Made by a program: the position numbers and the translations under genes. The notes under the pieces were generated by a model. The model was given only the letters and a program-made list of their open reading frames with translations. It was not told where the DNA came from and searched no databases. From JANQEU01 sp965228045 (GTDB lineage Bacteria; Bacteroidota; Bacteroidia; Cytophagales; Cyclobacteriaceae), in NCBI GenBank assembly GCA_965228045.1, contig OZ245789.1, forward strand, positions 2,790,001 to 2,854,000: a stretch of 64,000 bases of DNA, written 5' to 3'. Position 1 is the stretch's first letter. Every line of letters starts with the position of its first letter. Below, piece after piece: positions 9,152-18,409 of this stretch.

Positions 9152-9441
9152 GAAAACATATAACAACATTTGACGACCACCTGGATGATCGCTATGGTAA
9201 AATAGGCACGGAGGAAAGGACTAGTTTTGAAATTAAGGCAAAGGCATTTGCCATTGGAGAGGTCATTAGAGAAGCAAGAAAGGAAGCCCGAATGACCCAG
9301 GAACAACTGGCAGAACGAACCGGAACAAAAAAAAGCTTTATTTCCAGAATTGAAAACGGTCATAGTGATATACAACTCTCAACACTATATAAACTTCTGG
9401 AGATAGGTCTGGGCAAGAATGTGAATCTCACAATCAGTTAA
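9148..9441 (+). CDS. HigA-like antitoxin (XRE helix-turn-helix)
   Basis: A 97-residue protein starting at a GTG that overlaps the toxin stop codon (GTGA). The C-terminal half is an XRE helix-turn-helix (MTQEQLAERTGTKKSFISRI, about residues 49-69) ending in a short beta tail; the N-terminal part is helical and probably neutralises the toxin. Partner and operon repressor of the HigB-like protein. Only 12 bases separate its stop from the mannonate dehydratase start, so the toxin-antitoxin promoter may also read into uxuA. Confidence 0.82.
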   Translation: MRKHITTFDDHLDDRYGKIGTEERTSFEIKAKAFAIGEVIREARKEARMTQEQLAERTGTKKSFISRIENGHSDIQLSTLYKLLEIGLGKNVNLTIS

Positions 9442-9453
9442 TCATCGATATTT

Positions 9454-10632
9454 ATGAATTACCTTGAGCAAACCTGGCGTTGGTACGGACCAAATGATCC
9501 CGTAACCCTTGATCATGTGAAGCAAGCCGGTGCCACCGGAATCGTTACAGCACTTCATCACATTCCTATCGGAGAAGTATGGACAGTTGACGAAATCAAT
9601 AAGAGAAAGGATGAGGTAGAATCGAAGGGCCTCAAATGGTCTGTAGTGGAAAGTCTGTCTGTCAGCGAATTGGTCAAAACCCAAACCGGAGAATTCAAGA
9701 GGCACCTTGAGAATTACAAGACCTCACTGGTCAATCTTGGCAAGTGTGGAATAGACACGGTTTGTTATAACGTGATGCCGGTATTGGATTGGACGCGCAC
9801 CCACCTCAACCACCCTTTTCATGATGGTTCTACCGCGCTGGCATTTGACCACATCGATTTTGCGGCATTTGATCTTTACATAATGAAAAGAAATGGTGCC
9901 AAAAAGGATTATAATGATCATGAAATTAAATTGGCAAAAGAGGTCTTTTCAAAAATGTCGGATGAACGCAAAAAGGACATCATTGATACGGTTGTAGCAG
10001 GTCTACCGGGCACAGATCAGCATTTTGGTCTCGACACCATCAAGGTGGCCATGCAGAGATATGAGACCATAGATGAGACACTCTACCGGGAACACATCAG
10101 ACATTTCCTGGAGGAAGTAACTCCAATTGCAGCTGAAAATGGTGTGAAACTTGCGGTCCACCCTGATGACCCACCTTTCAGAATACTGGGTTTGCCAAGA
10201 ATCGTAAGTACTGCTGAGGATGCAAGAACCTATCTCAAGCTATTTGATCATCCAAACAATGGGCTGACCTTCTGTACAGGATCGTATGGAGCGCATCCTG
10301 ATAACGATGTGGTCGCCATGAGCAAAGAGTTTGCTGATAGAATTCACTTCGTGCACCTCCGAAATGTGACCATCACTGGTAAACGTACTTTTCACGAAGA
10401 CAATCATCTGGAAGGTGGTACCGATATGTATGAAATGATGCTCAGCCTCGTGGAAACCACAGAAAAGCGGGCAGAATCAAGACCATTACCTTACAGACCG
10501 GACCATGGTCATCGCATGCTTGACGACCTGCCCAAACAACGCATCAACCCCGGATACACCGGAATTGGACGACTGCGAGGACTGGCAGAACTGCGTGGAC
10601 TCGAGTTAGGCATCAGAAGAAGTCGTAGTTAA
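9454..10632 (+). CDS. uxuA: Mannonate dehydratase
   Basis: A 392-residue protein close to the size of UxuA, which dehydrates D-mannonate to 2-keto-3-deoxygluconate in glucuronate catabolism. Conserved family motifs include WRWYGPNDPVTL (9-19), VLDWTRT (110-116), the metal-site region HPDDPP (236-241), CTGS (274-277), HLRNV (301-305) and RPDHGH (348-353). No signal peptide, so it is cytoplasmic. It follows the HigBA pair by 12 bases and converges with a hydroxypyruvate-isomerase-like gene only five bases away. No uxuB, kdgK or kdgA is nearby in the window. Confidence 0.92.
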   Translation: MNYLEQTWRWYGPNDPVTLDHVKQAGATGIVTALHHIPIGEVWTVDEINKRKDEVESKGLKWSVVESLSVSELVKTQTGEFKRHLENYKTSLVNLGKCGIDTVCYNVMPVLDWTRTHLNHPFHDGSTALAFDHIDFAAFDLYIMKRNGAKKDYNDHEIKLAKEVFSKMSDERKKDIIDTVVAGLPGTDQHFGLDTIKVAMQRYETIDETLYREHIRHFLEEVTPIAAENGVKLAVHPDDPPFRILGLPRIVSTAEDARTYLKLFDHPNNGLTFCTGSYGAHPDNDVVAMSKEFADRIHFVHLRNVTITGKRTFHEDNHLEGGTDMYEMMLSLVETTEKRAESRPLPYRPDHGHRMLDDLPKQRINPGYTGIGRLRGLAELRGLELGIRRSRS

Positions 10633-10637
10633 GTCTC

Positions 10638-11561
10638 TTAACCTTTGAAGGCATCTACCTCACGGTAAGCGTCTATTACGGCTTGTTCACCGGCCTTACC
10701 GTCTTTTGAGTTGCCGTGTTCCATACCCACTACTCCAGTAAAACCTTTATTGTAGATGTGCTTGAAAACATTTTTGTAGTTGATTTCTCCCGTAGTGGGT
10801 TCATTGCGACCTGGGTTGTCCCCTACCTGAAAATAGGCAATTTCTGACCAGGCTTTGTCTATGTTTGGTATTAGATTTCCTTCAGTGATCTGTTGATGAT
10901 AGATGTCATATAGGATTTTGCATGATGGACTATTCACAGCCCTGCATACTTCATAAGCCTGTGGTGTGGAAGTCAGGAATTGTCCTGCATGATTGGCCCA
11001 CCAATTCAGCGGTTCAAGCACCATAACCAACCCGTGCGGTTCCAGAATGTCACACGCCCTACGAAGAGATTCGACCACGTTGGCTGTTTGATATCCCATT
11101 TCCTTACTCAGGTCAACATGTCCGGGTACGACGGTCATCCATTTGGCATTCACTCTTTTGGCCACTTCCACTGAAGACCTTATGTGATCCAGAAACTCTT
11201 CTCTTAGTTCTTTGTCTCCATTGGTAAGATTGGGTTTACCCCAATAGATCCGATGGGCTACGAAAACTCCCATGGTAATGCCTCGGTCGGACATAGTTTT
11301 GGCCATATTCTCCTGAAGTGAGACTTCTCTGTCCTTCATGCCATTGTCTTCAAAAGCTGTAAAACCCTGATCGGCCATGAAATTCAACTGATCGATAGGA
11401 TCATTTCCTGCTGAGTTTTTGAACATACCAAGGTGTGGCGCATATTTTAAGTTGAAAGGTTTGGCAGATTGAGGTGGTCGATTAGAATATGCCTGAAGGT
11501 TAAATGTGAGAGCCGAGCCTGCGCCCAGTCCGGCCGCTTTCATGAAGTTTCGTCGTTCCAT
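10638..11561 (-). CDS. Tat-exported hydroxypyruvate-isomerase-like TIM barrel protein
   Basis: A 307-residue protein with a twin-arginine signal (RRNFMKAAGLGAGSAL, residues 3-18) followed by a xylose-isomerase-like barrel. Visible metal-ligand motifs are VMVLEPLNWW, KILYDIYHQQ, AYFQVGDNPGRNEP and VVGMEHGNS; this E-D/H-x-E pattern and QVGD-PGRNEPG-like motif are characteristic of the hydroxypyruvate isomerase (Hyi) branch. The real substrate in Tat-exported homologues is unknown. It is divergent from the sialate O-acetylesterase gene, with about 107 bases between them for two promoters. Confidence 0.82.
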   Translation of the reverse strand: MERRNFMKAAGLGAGSALTFNLQAYSNRPPQSAKPFNLKYAPHLGMFKNSAGNDPIDQLNFMADQGFTAFEDNGMKDREVSLQENMAKTMSDRGITMGVFVAHRIYWGKPNLTNGDKELREEFLDHIRSSVEVAKRVNAKWMTVVPGHVDLSKEMGYQTANVVESLRRACDILEPHGLVMVLEPLNWWANHAGQFLTSTPQAYEVCRAVNSPSCKILYDIYHQQITEGNLIPNIDKAWSEIAYFQVGDNPGRNEPTTGEINYKNVFKHIYNKGFTGVVGMEHGNSKDGKAGEQAVIDAYREVDAFKG

Positions 11562-11668
11562 TGATTTGGTTTTAGGTCTATGTAAATAAAGTCAAAATTT
11601 TCGACCCTCCTACGTATTAGGCGCAGAAGCCAGGTTCATATCCATGATGTTCGGGGATAAATATTAAA

Positions 11669-13660
11669 TTGAAAAAAAGTTACAACATGTCCAGACCGCT
11701 TTTAATCCTTATTTCCAGTTTCATGATCACCGAATTATGTGCGCAATTGACAACTGCACGCATATTCAGCGACAACATGGTCATCCAGAGAGACCAAAAC
11801 ATCAATATCTGGGGTACGGCCACTCCAGGTCAAACCATCTCTGTTGATTTTTCCAGTCAATCCAAATCCACAAAAGTGACCAACGATGGCAGCTGGATGT
11901 TGACCCTTGATGCTATGAAAGCCGGTGGTCCCTATACTCTCAAAGTTACCGGTGATGGAGAGAAGACCTTCACAAACATCATGATCGGAGATGTGTGGAT
12001 ATGCAGCGGTCAGTCAAACATGGAATGGAAGCTTCATTCGGCCGATAACAGTGACGAGGAAATTGCAAATGCAGACTATCCCGGCATCCGACATTTTGAA
12101 GTTCCTAAAACCACCTCCCTGAGACCCCAAAGCAGGATTACCGGTGGTAAATGGGAGGTCTGTTCGCCGGAAACAGCCGCCAATTTCACCGCTGTGGGAT
12201 ACTTCTTTGGACGAGAGATCCATCAGGAAACCGGTGTGACCATTGGTTTACTACATACATCCTGGGGTGGCACCAATGTAGAAACCTGGATCCCGCTTTG
12301 GAAACTTAAAGAACTCCCCGAATACAGGTCATCTGTCGATATACTGGAGAAATCTGATGACCTCAGAAAAATGCTGGATAAAGTGCAGGAGAACCTGACA
12401 GAAAAAATGGGTGATATCCCGGAGGTCGATCCCGGAATGAAAGATGGTATTGCCAACTGGGCCAGCAAAACCACAGACTATGACTCCTGGGAAACCAGCA
12501 ACGCACCCGGGCACTGGGAATGGTCTGGCTTAAAAGGATTTGATGGGATAGTGTGGTATCAGACTGAGTTTGACCTGACGGAGGCAGAAGCGAAAGCACC
12601 CATCACCGTTAACCTGGGTATGATCGATGATGCGGACATTACATTTCTCAATGGTTCCAAGATCGGTGAGATGAATGCTTATAATGAGCACCGGTCCTAT
12701 ATGGTCCCTGCGCCTGTTTTACAAGCGGGAAAAAACAGTCTTGTGGTCAGAATTCATGATACCGGAGGCGGTGGCGGGTTCTCAGGTCCCAATGAGAAGT
12801 TTTTTGTCAAAACAAGCAGCAGGACTATATCACTAGTCGGAAACTGGCAAAGGAAAGTAGGTACAGGTGTGGTGATCATCGATGAAAGTCCAAACGACTT
12901 TCCAACCCAGCTATATAACACCATGATCCACCCATTGATCAATTTTCCTGTCAAAGGTGCCATCTGGTACCAGGGTGAAAGCAATGCATGGAACGCCGCT
13001 CAATACGCCAGTAGTTTCCCTGCTATGATCCAAAGCTGGAGAAAAGCATGGTCACAACCGGAAATGCCTTTTTACTTCGTCCAGCTGGCCAATTTTATGG
13101 ATCCGGTGGAAGCGCCAGGAGATCATGAGTGGGCTGAATTGCGTGAAGCTCAGCTAAAGACCCTGTCCCTTCCAAATACCGGAATGGCTTCAGCCATCGA
13201 CATTGGTGAGGCGGATGACATCCATCCCAGAAACAAACAAGACGTCGGGCTAAGGTTGGCAAAAATTGCTTTGAATAAAGACTATGGTAAGTCAGATCTG
13301 GTGTACTCAGGACCCATCTACGAATCCATGGAAATCGTTGACGATCAAATCATTCTGAATTTTTCTCAAACGGGAAGCGGATTGATGGCGAAGGATCAAT
13401 ACGGCTATCTGAAAGGATTTGCCATTGCCGGAAAGGACAGGAAATTTTATTGGGCCAAAGCCGAAATCGAGGGTGACAAGGTAATTGTCAGTAGTGATAA
13501 AGTAAAGGATCCTGTGGCCGTTCGCTATGGATGGGCGGCTAATCCGGATGATGCCAATCTGTATAACCAGCAAGGACTTCCTGCCAGCCCGTTTCGAACG
13601 GATGACTGGGAAGGCTTAACAGATGCCGCGAGGTACGAACCTTCCATAGATCTCAAATGA
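11669..13660 (+). CDS. Sialate O-acetylesterase-like SGNH hydrolase
   Basis: A 663-residue exported esterase (signal peptide ending about residue 26). An N-terminal beta-sandwich precedes the catalytic block CSGQSNMEW, with nucleophile S116 (if the TTG start at 11669 is used; an ATG at 11687 would shorten it by six residues). A middle jelly-roll (about 280-385) is inserted within the SGNH domain, as usual for this family. IWYQGESNAW carries the oxyanion Gly/Asn motifs and DDIHPRNKQ (near 516) the catalytic Asp-x-x-His. Family members remove O-acetyl groups from sialic acids or from plant polysaccharides, and the host substrate here is open. Confidence 0.87.
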   Translation: MKKSYNMSRPLLILISSFMITELCAQLTTARIFSDNMVIQRDQNINIWGTATPGQTISVDFSSQSKSTKVTNDGSWMLTLDAMKAGGPYTLKVTGDGEKTFTNIMIGDVWICSGQSNMEWKLHSADNSDEEIANADYPGIRHFEVPKTTSLRPQSRITGGKWEVCSPETAANFTAVGYFFGREIHQETGVTIGLLHTSWGGTNVETWIPLWKLKELPEYRSSVDILEKSDDLRKMLDKVQENLTEKMGDIPEVDPGMKDGIANWASKTTDYDSWETSNAPGHWEWSGLKGFDGIVWYQTEFDLTEAEAKAPITVNLGMIDDADITFLNGSKIGEMNAYNEHRSYMVPAPVLQAGKNSLVVRIHDTGGGGGFSGPNEKFFVKTSSRTISLVGNWQRKVGTGVVIIDESPNDFPTQLYNTMIHPLINFPVKGAIWYQGESNAWNAAQYASSFPAMIQSWRKAWSQPEMPFYFVQLANFMDPVEAPGDHEWAELREAQLKTLSLPNTGMASAIDIGEADDIHPRNKQDVGLRLAKIALNKDYGKSDLVYSGPIYESMEIVDDQIILNFSQTGSGLMAKDQYGYLKGFAIAGKDRKFYWAKAEIEGDKVIVSSDKVKDPVAVRYGWAANPDDANLYNQQGLPASPFRTDDWEGLTDAARYEPSIDLK

Positions 13661-13711
13661 TTTTTTGAAATTCCATGTAATGAATGATCTTTAAAGTTGT
13701 CTTCTACCGGA

Positions 13712-14215
13712 ATGCAACTGGAACAATTTAAAGGATTGGTGTCTGAGCACAAGGACAGGCTGTTTCGTCTGGCTAACTGGATGCTACACAATCCTGAAGA
13801 TGCGGAAGATCTGGTGCAGGAAGTATTCATTAAAGTCTGGTCAATGAGAGCGGATATGAAAAAATACAGAAGTGTGGAAGGTTTATTGGTCCAAATGACT
13901 AAAAACATGGCCATCAATAAAATCAAATCCAAAAAGATCGACGGATCCGATTCAATGTTGCTTACAGTGGCATCCGGGTCATCTCAGCCCGACAAGGTCA
14001 TAGAAGACAAAGAACATGTAAGTCTTGTCAGGAAAGCCATTTCACAGCTTCCTGAAATTCAGCAGACTATACTTCAAATGAGGGCTGTTGAGGGGATGGA
14101 GACAAAGAAAATTGCAGAGTTGATCGGAGAAACCGAGAACAATGTCCGGGTCATATTGTCCAGAGCAAGGAAGAGTCTCAAAACTCAACTTAAAACGAGC
14201 ATGAATTATGGATGA
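13712..14215 (+). CDS. ECF-type RNA polymerase sigma factor
   Basis: A 167-residue sigma-70 family member of the extracytoplasmic-function type. Region 2 contains DAEDLVQEVFIKVWSM (about 30-45) and region 4 LPEIQQTILQMRAVEGMETKKIAEL with a helix-turn-helix ending NNVRVILSRARKSL. The ATG at 13712 is preferred over a TTG at 13697. Its stop overlaps the FecR start by eight bases, so sigma and anti-sigma are translationally coupled. Such pairs in Bacteroidota usually control an outer-membrane receptor; none follows here. Confidence 0.9.
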   Translation: MQLEQFKGLVSEHKDRLFRLANWMLHNPEDAEDLVQEVFIKVWSMRADMKKYRSVEGLLVQMTKNMAINKIKSKKIDGSDSMLLTVASGSSQPDKVIEDKEHVSLVRKAISQLPEIQQTILQMRAVEGMETKKIAELIGETENNVRVILSRARKSLKTQLKTSMNYG

Positions 14216-15155
14216 ATTGGATGAATTGATTGAGAAATATTATCGTGGAGAGACTTCTGTAAAAGAGGAAAACAGAATTAAGGAATACCTTAAAAACTCC
14301 ATTTCAGAAGAATTTGCGGCAGAAAAGGCTTTTTTCGACCTTACTGAGAATGAACAATCATCAGGCATTTCGGCAGAATTTGAATCCAGTCTTTTCTCAG
14401 AGCTCGAGGATGAGTCCAATCCATTCAGAAAACGGATCTGGCTACTGAGTGGCATTGCAGCCTCTCTCCTGCTCATGGTTTCATTAGTCCTGTATTTTCA
14501 GGATCAGGATGCAAGTCCCGCCATGAGATCTACCAAAGAAATCAAGCTGAATGATGGATCATTGGTCACCCTAAATGCCAACAGCCACATGAGCGTTGCT
14601 GATGATTTTGGCGAGGAAAACAGAACCGTGACCCTGACAGGCGAGGCATTTTTTGAAGTGATCGAAGATCCGGAAAAACCATTCAGAATTGTATCGGGAC
14701 CATCGGTTACCACGGTGCTGGGTACCTCCTTTAATCTTAGAAACTACGACTCCGAAGATGATGTGGAGCTAACGGTGGTCACCGGAAAAGTTTCGTTCGC
14801 CAATGATCAGGGCGCGGAGATGATGTTAACAAAAGATGAATCTGCCACGCTGAACAAGTCTACAGGCAAAGTAAAACAAGCCACCAGGTCTTCCGGGAAT
14901 ACACTCTCCTGGAAAACCAGATCGCTCAACTTTCGTGATGCTCCCATGTCAGAAGTCCTGGAGGATGTGGAACGCCATTTCGGCGTCAGGCTGAAAAATG
15001 AAAATAGCGACATCTTAAATTGTTATTTTACCGGTAATTTCAATAATGTGGACTTAAAGGAAATACTTACTAACTTCGAGTATACGCTAGGGATAACACA
15101 CGAAAAAGTTGGTGAGAATTACGTCCTTTCCGGAAAAGGTTGTTCGCCCATGTAA
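14208..15155 (+). CDS. FecR-family anti-sigma factor
   Basis: A 315-residue inner-membrane regulator: a cytoplasmic helical anti-sigma segment (1-70), one membrane helix (about 75-95), a FecR domain (about 105-205; KLNDGSLVTLNANS, VTLTGEAFFEV, VTTVLGTSFNL) and a C-terminal DUF4974-like domain (about 235-310; FRDAPMSEVLEDVERHFGV). DUF4974 resembles the STN fold and contacts the partner carrying an STN domain, here the next gene. Both ends overlap neighbours, so the three genes form one operon. Confidence 0.9.
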   Translation: MDELDELIEKYYRGETSVKEENRIKEYLKNSISEEFAAEKAFFDLTENEQSSGISAEFESSLFSELEDESNPFRKRIWLLSGIAASLLLMVSLVLYFQDQDASPAMRSTKEIKLNDGSLVTLNANSHMSVADDFGEENRTVTLTGEAFFEVIEDPEKPFRIVSGPSVTTVLGTSFNLRNYDSEDDVELTVVTGKVSFANDQGAEMMLTKDESATLNKSTGKVKQATRSSGNTLSWKTRSLNFRDAPMSEVLEDVERHFGVRLKNENSDILNCYFTGNFNNVDLKEILTNFEYTLGITHEKVGENYVLSGKGCSPM

Positions 15156-16674
15156 AAAATTCTACAGAGTGGGACTGATCGTCCTGTCTCTGATCTACAC
15201 TACCTCACTTCAAGCTCAAAGTCAATCGGAATCATTACCGCTTGGGGATTACCTCGAATCACTCGAAGAGGCTTTTGATGTACAGTTTTCCTACAGTAAA
15301 AACAAGATTGACCTGAACCGGAAAATCGATTTTGATGATAAATCCACACTGGAGGAGTCTTTGATCCACCTGTCGAATGAAACTGGTATAGAATATAAGA
15401 TCGGACCGGAAAACATCCTGCTAAAGCCGTCTGACTCTTTTCTCACCTTCAGTGGGCAGGTGGTAGATAATGAAACCGGTGAGCCACTTTCTTTTTGTAC
15501 CGTAGGCCTTGTGGAAAAATGGATCGGGACGGTCTCCAACAGCGAGGGAAAGTTCGACTTTCACGTTAAAGAAACTGATCCGGGAGATTCCATTTTTATC
15601 TCAATGCTGGGATATGAATCGTTCAGGACTTCGATCGAGGGTTTTGAAAAATTTGATGGCTTGATCAGGCTCACTCGTTCCACCAGGGTGCTGGATGAGG
15701 TTTTGGTGCTGGATGAGGTTCCTTCGGTGAATACCATCCTTGAGCAGGCCAGGCTGAATTTGAAGAACAACTATCTGGCAGGCATACATTCCATTGAAGG
15801 ATTTTATCGAAACTATTTCAAAGTTGATGAGAAGTATGTGTCACTATTGGAGGCTGCGGTTTTGGTGGAGACGGTTGGCATAAGAAGGTCATTGAAAAAA
15901 GATAAGATCTTCATCCGGGAGATCAGGAGCAACAAAGGCCTTCAAAACACCAGTTCTATTTTTAATGAAAGTGAGGAGAATTTTCTGGAAACATTGTTGC
16001 TAAATGACATGATCCGAAACGCCCACAATCGGAAGAAGAGTGTCAGCATTTTGGATGACCGGATCTTTGATTATCGATTGGACCACGTGGCCAGATTTGA
16101 TGACAGAATTGTATATGTACTGAAGGGACTGAGCAAGGGACCCGTATTCGACTTATCCACTACCCCATATATCAATGCGGAAATAAACCTTTACGTGGAT
16201 GCGGAAACTTATGCCATCATTCGCGCAAAACGAACATCAGATTTTGCGGATGGCGATTTTCCATGGAACCTGGGCGGTGATGGCGAGCGCCAGTATTTCA
16301 TGGTATACAATGAATTTATACAGGAATACAAATGGGTGGATGGCAAAATGTCCCTGAGCTACTTCACGAGTGATTTCAAATTTGAGGTAAAACATGCCGA
16401 GACAGGTGCTCATATCGGCGATGAAGAACTCGTCAGAGAGCTTGTCATCAATGATACCTACAAGGGACGACAAAAAGACTATACCTGGCATGCCGCACTG
16501 TCAAAGGACGTGAACCTTGAACAAACCATCGATGACTACGATCGCAATTTCTGGAAACATTATAATGTGATCAAATCAAGCCCGCTTCGTGACAGTATCC
16601 TTTCTGACCTCGAGACGGCCAGTCCTCTTGAGAAACAATTTGAGGAGACCACCACTCCCGGAAGCGATCTCTAA
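15109..16674 (+). CDS. STN plus carboxypeptidase-regulatory-like outer surface protein
   Basis: A 521-residue protein overlapping the FecR gene by 47 bases. There is no in-frame ATG near its start; candidates are TTG 15109, GTG 15112 or GTG 15169. After a signal peptide (ending LQAQ) comes an STN-like domain (about 40-105), a CarboxypepD_reg-like domain (about 112-195; FSGQVVDNETGEPLSFCTVG) and a long C-terminal region (about 200-500) of beta character found in Bacteroidota surface proteins. It has no TonB plug or barrel. In this operon it takes the place normally held by a TonB-dependent transducer and may receive the signal for the FecR partner; that is inference. Confidence 0.72.
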   Translation: MVRITSFPEKVVRPCKKFYRVGLIVLSLIYTTSLQAQSQSESLPLGDYLESLEEAFDVQFSYSKNKIDLNRKIDFDDKSTLEESLIHLSNETGIEYKIGPENILLKPSDSFLTFSGQVVDNETGEPLSFCTVGLVEKWIGTVSNSEGKFDFHVKETDPGDSIFISMLGYESFRTSIEGFEKFDGLIRLTRSTRVLDEVLVLDEVPSVNTILEQARLNLKNNYLAGIHSIEGFYRNYFKVDEKYVSLLEAAVLVETVGIRRSLKKDKIFIREIRSNKGLQNTSSIFNESEENFLETLLLNDMIRNAHNRKKSVSILDDRIFDYRLDHVARFDDRIVYVLKGLSKGPVFDLSTTPYINAEINLYVDAETYAIIRAKRTSDFADGDFPWNLGGDGERQYFMVYNEFIQEYKWVDGKMSLSYFTSDFKFEVKHAETGAHIGDEELVRELVINDTYKGRQKDYTWHAALSKDVNLEQTIDDYDRNFWKHYNVIKSSPLRDSILSDLETASPLEKQFEETTTPGSDL

Positions 16675-16957
16675 TTCAGAAAATAGAATTTTTTGCTGCC
16701 GTCAAAAATGCCCCTGCCTTTTGAATGGGAACGGATTTATGGTGTACCAGACCTGGCTCTTTCGGATAACCTCAATTTTTTTCGAATTATTTTGTAATGA
16801 CTCCCCTACTTTTTTGTCTTCTCAATGAAGACTGATTTTCGAACCTGAAGGCTCAAAAACGAACGCGATATTTAAGCCTACAACACTAAGTAAAGTGCTA
16901 CCAGGCCAACTTTAGTTTAGGTTAGTGAAAGTTGGTCACAACCAAAACAACAGGTGT

Positions 16958-18253
16958 ATGTATTTTGCTTCAAAGAGGACATGGTTTACCATGTCCTCCT
17001 TTCTAACCTCAGCCTTACTGATCGTTTCTTGTGGCCGTTATGCGCCGACAAGTTCGAATCCCGGACCTTTAAGCACAGCGACGGGTCTGGAGTACAATTT
17101 AGACGGAGGATTCCAGGTTACGGAATTCTTTGACCAGCCCAACGGACCAAATCTGGTGTTCATTGAAGGGGGCCGAACGGTCATGGGCTCATTCGAAGAA
17201 GACGTGGTCTTCTCAAGGGACAACATAGAAAGGGTGGTAACGCTTCCCTCCTTTTACATGGATGAGACAGAAGTTGCCAACATTCACTGGCTGGAATATG
17301 AATATTATATCAAGCAGGACTCATCCGAAGAATTCTGGCGCACCAACTTACCGGACACTACGGTTTGGGTGCGCAATCTTGCATTTAATGATCCCTATGT
17401 TTCTCATTATTACCGCTATCCGGGATTTCGGTTTTTCCCTGTTGTGGGGATAAACTGGATTCAGGCCAATAACTATTGCAAATGGAGAACTGAGATCATC
17501 AATTATAAGATCGCCCAGGAAGTGGGAATGGAAGATGACGAATTCGATTTTGACGGAAGTCCAAGAGAAAAAATGGAATACCCCATAGAGTCAGGATACT
17601 TTTTTCCGGATTATCGATTGCCCACCGAGGCCGAGTGGGAATACGCCGCCAAGGCATTGTTTGGAACACAGTACATGAATGAAAGGCAGACCCATCAGCG
17701 CATCTATCCCTGGGATGGTCACCTGCAGCGATATCCCTATGTGGGTAAATCACAGGGTACATTTATGGCCAATTTCAAGCGTAACATGGGAGATTATGCC
17801 GGTATAGCCGGAAAACTCAATGATGGTGCCATGATCACCACATCCGTCTATGACTATCTGCCGAACGATTATGGACTGTACAACATGGCAGGAAATGTGA
17901 ATGAGTGGGTACTGGATGTGTACCGGCAAGGGTCCTTCCAGGAGATGGAGGATTTCAATCCTATAAGGAAAGACGGCTATGGAGATCCGTCTGCCAACTA
18001 TGATGGCGGGTACAATTACATCGGTCGTGAGGCGGCCTACACGAAGGAAGAAGCCATTGCTGCGGGGCTTTCTGCCAATGCTTATGATGAAGAGCATCCG
18101 CCGGTCAAGAGAATGCGGGTCTACAAAGGAGGTTCATGGCAGGATGTGGCTTACTGGCTGGCTCCAGGTAACCGCAGGGCCCGATTCGAAGATGAGGCCT
18201 CCGATGCGATTGGATTTAGATGCGCCATGGTAAGGGTGGGACTGAATTATTGA
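16958..18253 (+). CDS. GldJ-like gliding-motility lipoprotein (sulfatase-modifying-factor fold)
   Basis: A roughly 430-residue lipoprotein (lipobox LLIVSC) with a formylglycine-generating-enzyme-like fold. GldJ-type features are the TGLEYNLDGGFQV lead, FIEGGRTVMG, FYMDETEVANIHW, LPDTTVWVRNLAFNDPYV, FPVVGINWIQANNYCKWR, RLPTEAEWEYAA and LPNDYGLYNMAGNVNEW. GldJ proteins are needed for gliding and type IX secretion and are not sulfatase maturases. It is shorter than the usual GldJ of well-studied flavobacteria and sits away from other gld genes, so it may be a paralogue. The ATG at 16958 is preferred over a GTG at 16925. Confidence 0.75.
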   Translation: MYFASKRTWFTMSSFLTSALLIVSCGRYAPTSSNPGPLSTATGLEYNLDGGFQVTEFFDQPNGPNLVFIEGGRTVMGSFEEDVVFSRDNIERVVTLPSFYMDETEVANIHWLEYEYYIKQDSSEEFWRTNLPDTTVWVRNLAFNDPYVSHYYRYPGFRFFPVVGINWIQANNYCKWRTEIINYKIAQEVGMEDDEFDFDGSPREKMEYPIESGYFFPDYRLPTEAEWEYAAKALFGTQYMNERQTHQRIYPWDGHLQRYPYVGKSQGTFMANFKRNMGDYAGIAGKLNDGAMITTSVYDYLPNDYGLYNMAGNVNEWVLDVYRQGSFQEMEDFNPIRKDGYGDPSANYDGGYNYIGREAAYTKEEAIAAGLSANAYDEEHPPVKRMRVYKGGSWQDVAYWLAPGNRRARFEDEASDAIGFRCAMVRVGLNY

Positions 18254-18357
18254 CGGGGATCAGATACGTGATGACGTCCATATAAGGAGAATTTTGTCAA
18301 TGCTTATCTGAGGTCGAAAGCCGTGTAAAAATCATTAGATTTGGGGGACATATGATA

Positions 18358-18384
18358 GTTATCCGCAATAAACGTGCGGATAAC
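18358..18384. repeat. Perfect 10-bp inverted repeat just before the cassette array
   Basis: GTTATCCGCA, a 7-base loop and TGCGGATAAC form a perfect hairpin. A further GTTATC lies directly after it at 18390-18395, where the first cassette begins. The position matches the proximal end of an integron array, so it may be a vestige of a primary recombination site or a lost cassette's attC arm; it could also be a terminator for the GldJ-like gene, although it lies 105 bases past that stop. Confidence 0.55.
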
Positions 18385-18409
18385 TTGTTGTTATCTACAA
18401 TTAGTCCCC

